DNA of 64,000 bases from [Lactobacillus] timonensis. GTDB taxonomy: Bacteria > Bacillota > Bacilli > Lactobacillales > Lactobacillaceae. Within the stretch, counting starts at the first letter, position 1. Each line of letters starts with the position of its first letter. Location of the stretch: assembly GCF_900240275.1 (NCBI RefSeq), contig NZ_LT964761.1:33242-97241 (forward strand), in the 5' to 3' direction. The notes beneath the pieces are model-generated. The model made no database searches. It was not told the origin of the DNA and was given only the letters and a program-made list of their open reading frames with translations. Made by a program: the position numbers and the translations under genes. Positions 62,597 to 64,000 of this stretch are shown one piece after another.

Positions 62597-63922
62597 TCAA
62601 GCAACTAGTTTGCTTGGGCTGGTTTTTCTTGTGATTATGGGTGCCTGAACCATGATGTGCGAATTTTTTAATGCTATTAGTATGCGAATCCGGAACCGGA
62701 AAAAGTTGCGAAAACCATAAGCCGTCCGTTTGATTACTTTGATTTTGTTATTAGTACCCTCAATGGGACCATTAGTTAACTGGTATTGAAAGCTCCTGAT
62801 GATTTCTTCCTGGTGTTGCCGTAAAGTCCGCTGGACTTTTTGTAATTGTTTAGGCAGATTAGTGAGTTTGCGTTGTAAGAGTGCCGTTAACTCTGCTGCT
62901 TGACCTTGATCCACTGCCTCTATCAAAGTTTGGTAGTAGTCATAAGCTATTTGCAATTCGGGTGACATGGACAAAAGCCGATCAATGACCTCACTATCAG
63001 ACAACCAGGCGCCACGAAAGTTGCGCCGTGGATAGTGGTGAATATTATCTAAATGAGCGATTTTTTGTAAAAGTAACTTCCAGAAACGCTTTAAAACGCG
63101 ATACTCGTGGGTGCCATGACCATAACGATTCATTACTTTAATCCGCACCGCTTGAAGTGCCCGATACGCCTGGGCAACGATATGAAAATGATCGGCAATA
63201 ATTCGGGCATGAGGAAAGAGTTCCTTGATTAAGCTCCGGTAAGGGTGATAAAGGTCGACGACAATCAAACGGAAAGAACATCGGGCCCGCCGGCTAAAGA
63301 GACGATAAAGGTAGTGCTTGAAATAAAGCGAGTTCCGGGATTTAATAATATCGATGGTGCGATGATTAGTCGGATTCATTAAGAGCATGCTCATCCCACT
63401 ATCAGCGAATTGGCCTGACTTGAAGTCATCAAAAGCAATCGTTGCCGGCAGCCAATCTTTCTCAGGAACAAAGGTGTTTTCTAGCGTATCGATGGTTCTG
63501 GCAACGGTACTAGCAGACACGTAATAGTTATGGGCTAACTCTTTCTGTGAAATATTACGGTGAAGGTCTTTGATAATGAATTGCTTCACGTTATTAGCAA
63601 TCCGACAGCCGCGGCTAATGCCTTTAATCGTGGCGATTTTCGTCACGGTTTGCGGACATTTAGTGGACGGCTTACAGATATACTGCTGTTTTTTAATCAT
63701 GAGAATGGTCTTTACACCAGCGACCGACAGGGCGGTAATGACTACTGGGCGATGACGAAAACCATTCTTCAACATCGGGCGTCCACAAACAGGACAACGA
63801 CATTCACCAGTCTTGACCAAATGAATGATTTTGGTTTGGTCATCAATAGTCTCAGCCCCTTCTTTATCCAGCTGAAGCCCTGGGTCTTGGATTCCGGTTA
63901 AAAAGTTGATATCATTAGTCAT
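62597..63922 (-). CDS. tnp: ISL3-family transposase
   Basis: 441 residues. The N-terminal zinc-binding segment has Cys pairs CRCPVC and CKPSTKC. A helix-turn-helix follows (NISQKELAHNYYVSASTVART). The DDE core shows Asp in IAFDDFKSG, Asp in IVVDLYHPYRS and Glu in GPIEGTNNKIK. Normal length and apparently intact. AAAGGA precedes the ATG, with a strong hairpin just before it. Confidence 0.95.
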   Translation of the reverse strand: MTNDINFLTGIQDPGLQLDKEGAETIDDQTKIIHLVKTGECRCPVCGRPMLKNGFRHRPVVITALSVAGVKTILMIKKQQYICKPSTKCPQTVTKIATIKGISRGCRIANNVKQFIIKDLHRNISQKELAHNYYVSASTVARTIDTLENTFVPEKDWLPATIAFDDFKSGQFADSGMSMLLMNPTNHRTIDIIKSRNSLYFKHYLYRLFSRRARCSFRLIVVDLYHPYRSLIKELFPHARIIADHFHIVAQAYRALQAVRIKVMNRYGHGTHEYRVLKRFWKLLLQKIAHLDNIHHYPRRNFRGAWLSDSEVIDRLLSMSPELQIAYDYYQTLIEAVDQGQAAELTALLQRKLTNLPKQLQKVQRTLRQHQEEIIRSFQYQLTNGPIEGTNNKIKVIKRTAYGFRNFFRFRIRILIALKNSHIMVQAPIITRKTSPSKLVA

Positions 63923-63944
63923 GAGGATTAATTTCCTTTCTGGA

Positions 63945-63991
63945 GGACAATCACCACGATTTAGGCTTTGGGGTGATTGTCCGTTTTTTTT
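63945..63991 (+). terminator. Hairpin with T-run in the 5' region of the transposase gene
   Basis: GGACAATCACC pairs with GGTGATTGTCC around a 16-base loop and is followed by eight T residues on the plus strand. Read on the plus strand it is a terminator-like structure. In the transposase mRNA the same stem would lie just upstream of the ribosome binding site. Confidence 0.65.
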
Positions 63992-64000
63992 ATTGTCATC

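Larger units (their letters stand above)
62556..64000 (-). mobile_element. ISL3-family insertion sequence, right end outside the window
   Basis: The left end is GGCTCTTTGTCAATCGGTAC at 62556, followed by a transposase gene with its stop at 62597. The promoter-proximal end continues past the last base, so the second terminal repeat and target duplication cannot be checked. AT-rich DNA (AATTAAAA) lies just outside the left end, consistent with ISL3-type 8-bp target sites. Inserted right after the MATE gene. Confidence 0.85.

Noticed and set aside
1..64000. CRISPR arrays, rRNA genes and complete prophage
   Set aside because: No regularly spaced repeats, no rRNA-like stretches and no phage structural genes were noticed on either strand.

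Overview
The window is a contiguous piece of a low-to-mid-GC Firmicute chromosome. It is most likely from the family Lactobacillaceae, with base composition near 50% G+C as in several Limosilactobacillus species. The evidence is gene order shared with Bacillus subtilis and lactobacilli, strong AGGAGG-type ribosome binding sites, a PASTA-type Ser/Thr kinase, an L27 protein with the Firmicute N-terminal extension next to its protease Prp, a DUF3042 protein, and an ISL3-family insertion sequence. The species is an inference. Most genes lie on the minus strand, so the blocks below are transcribed from high to low coordinates.

Block 1 (1-27,512) is core housekeeping. efp stands alone on the plus strand. 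Reading leftward from 27.5 kb, the minus strand carries gmk-rpoZ, then coaBC-priA-fmt-rsmB-stp-pknB-rsgA-rpe-thiN, then rpmB, a Gls24-family gene, fakA-recG-plsX-acpP, rnc-smc-ftsY-ylxM-ffh, and a HerA-like ATPase. The order matches B. subtilis except that def is missing between priA and fmt, rpsP does not follow ffh, and the HerA-like ATPase is extra.

Block 2 (27.6-37.8 kb) opens with a small plus-strand gene whose promoter is bracketed by two LexA (SOS) boxes. It continues on the minus strand with recN-argR-tlyA-ispA-xseB-xseA-folD, nusB-gls24-pepP, and rpmA-prp-rplU.

Block 3 (37.9-44.1 kb) is more individual. It holds a single-gene tRNA-Arg unit, a 40-residue membrane peptide, a three-gene overlapping operon of unknown function, a 43-residue basic peptide with a hairpin at its predicted 5' end, glnA, miaA and a DUF3042 gene.

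Block 4 (44.1-60.7 kb) has rpmG-5-FTHF cyclo-ligase-gluP-yqgQ-glcK-rhodanese, pbp2b, a large plus-strand YfhO-family membrane protein, pheS-pheT behind a T-box leader, a truncated mltG, udk-greA, an HD/HxlR pair, a SpoU methyltransferase, acylphosphatase and a YidC lipoprotein. Block 5 (60.7-64 kb) has a peptide deformylase, a MATE transporter of mixed composition, and an ISL3 element cut by the window edge.

The best leads for something undescribed are the SOS-controlled small gene (27,676-27,996), the operon at 38,313-40,714, the catalytically headless MltG (53,479-53,844), the small peptides near 38.1 and 40.9 kb, and a possible mutually exclusive RNA switch in front of rplU. No CRISPR array, prophage or rRNA was seen. 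No stretch longer than about 300 bases lacks a gene; the longest gap is the pheS leader.
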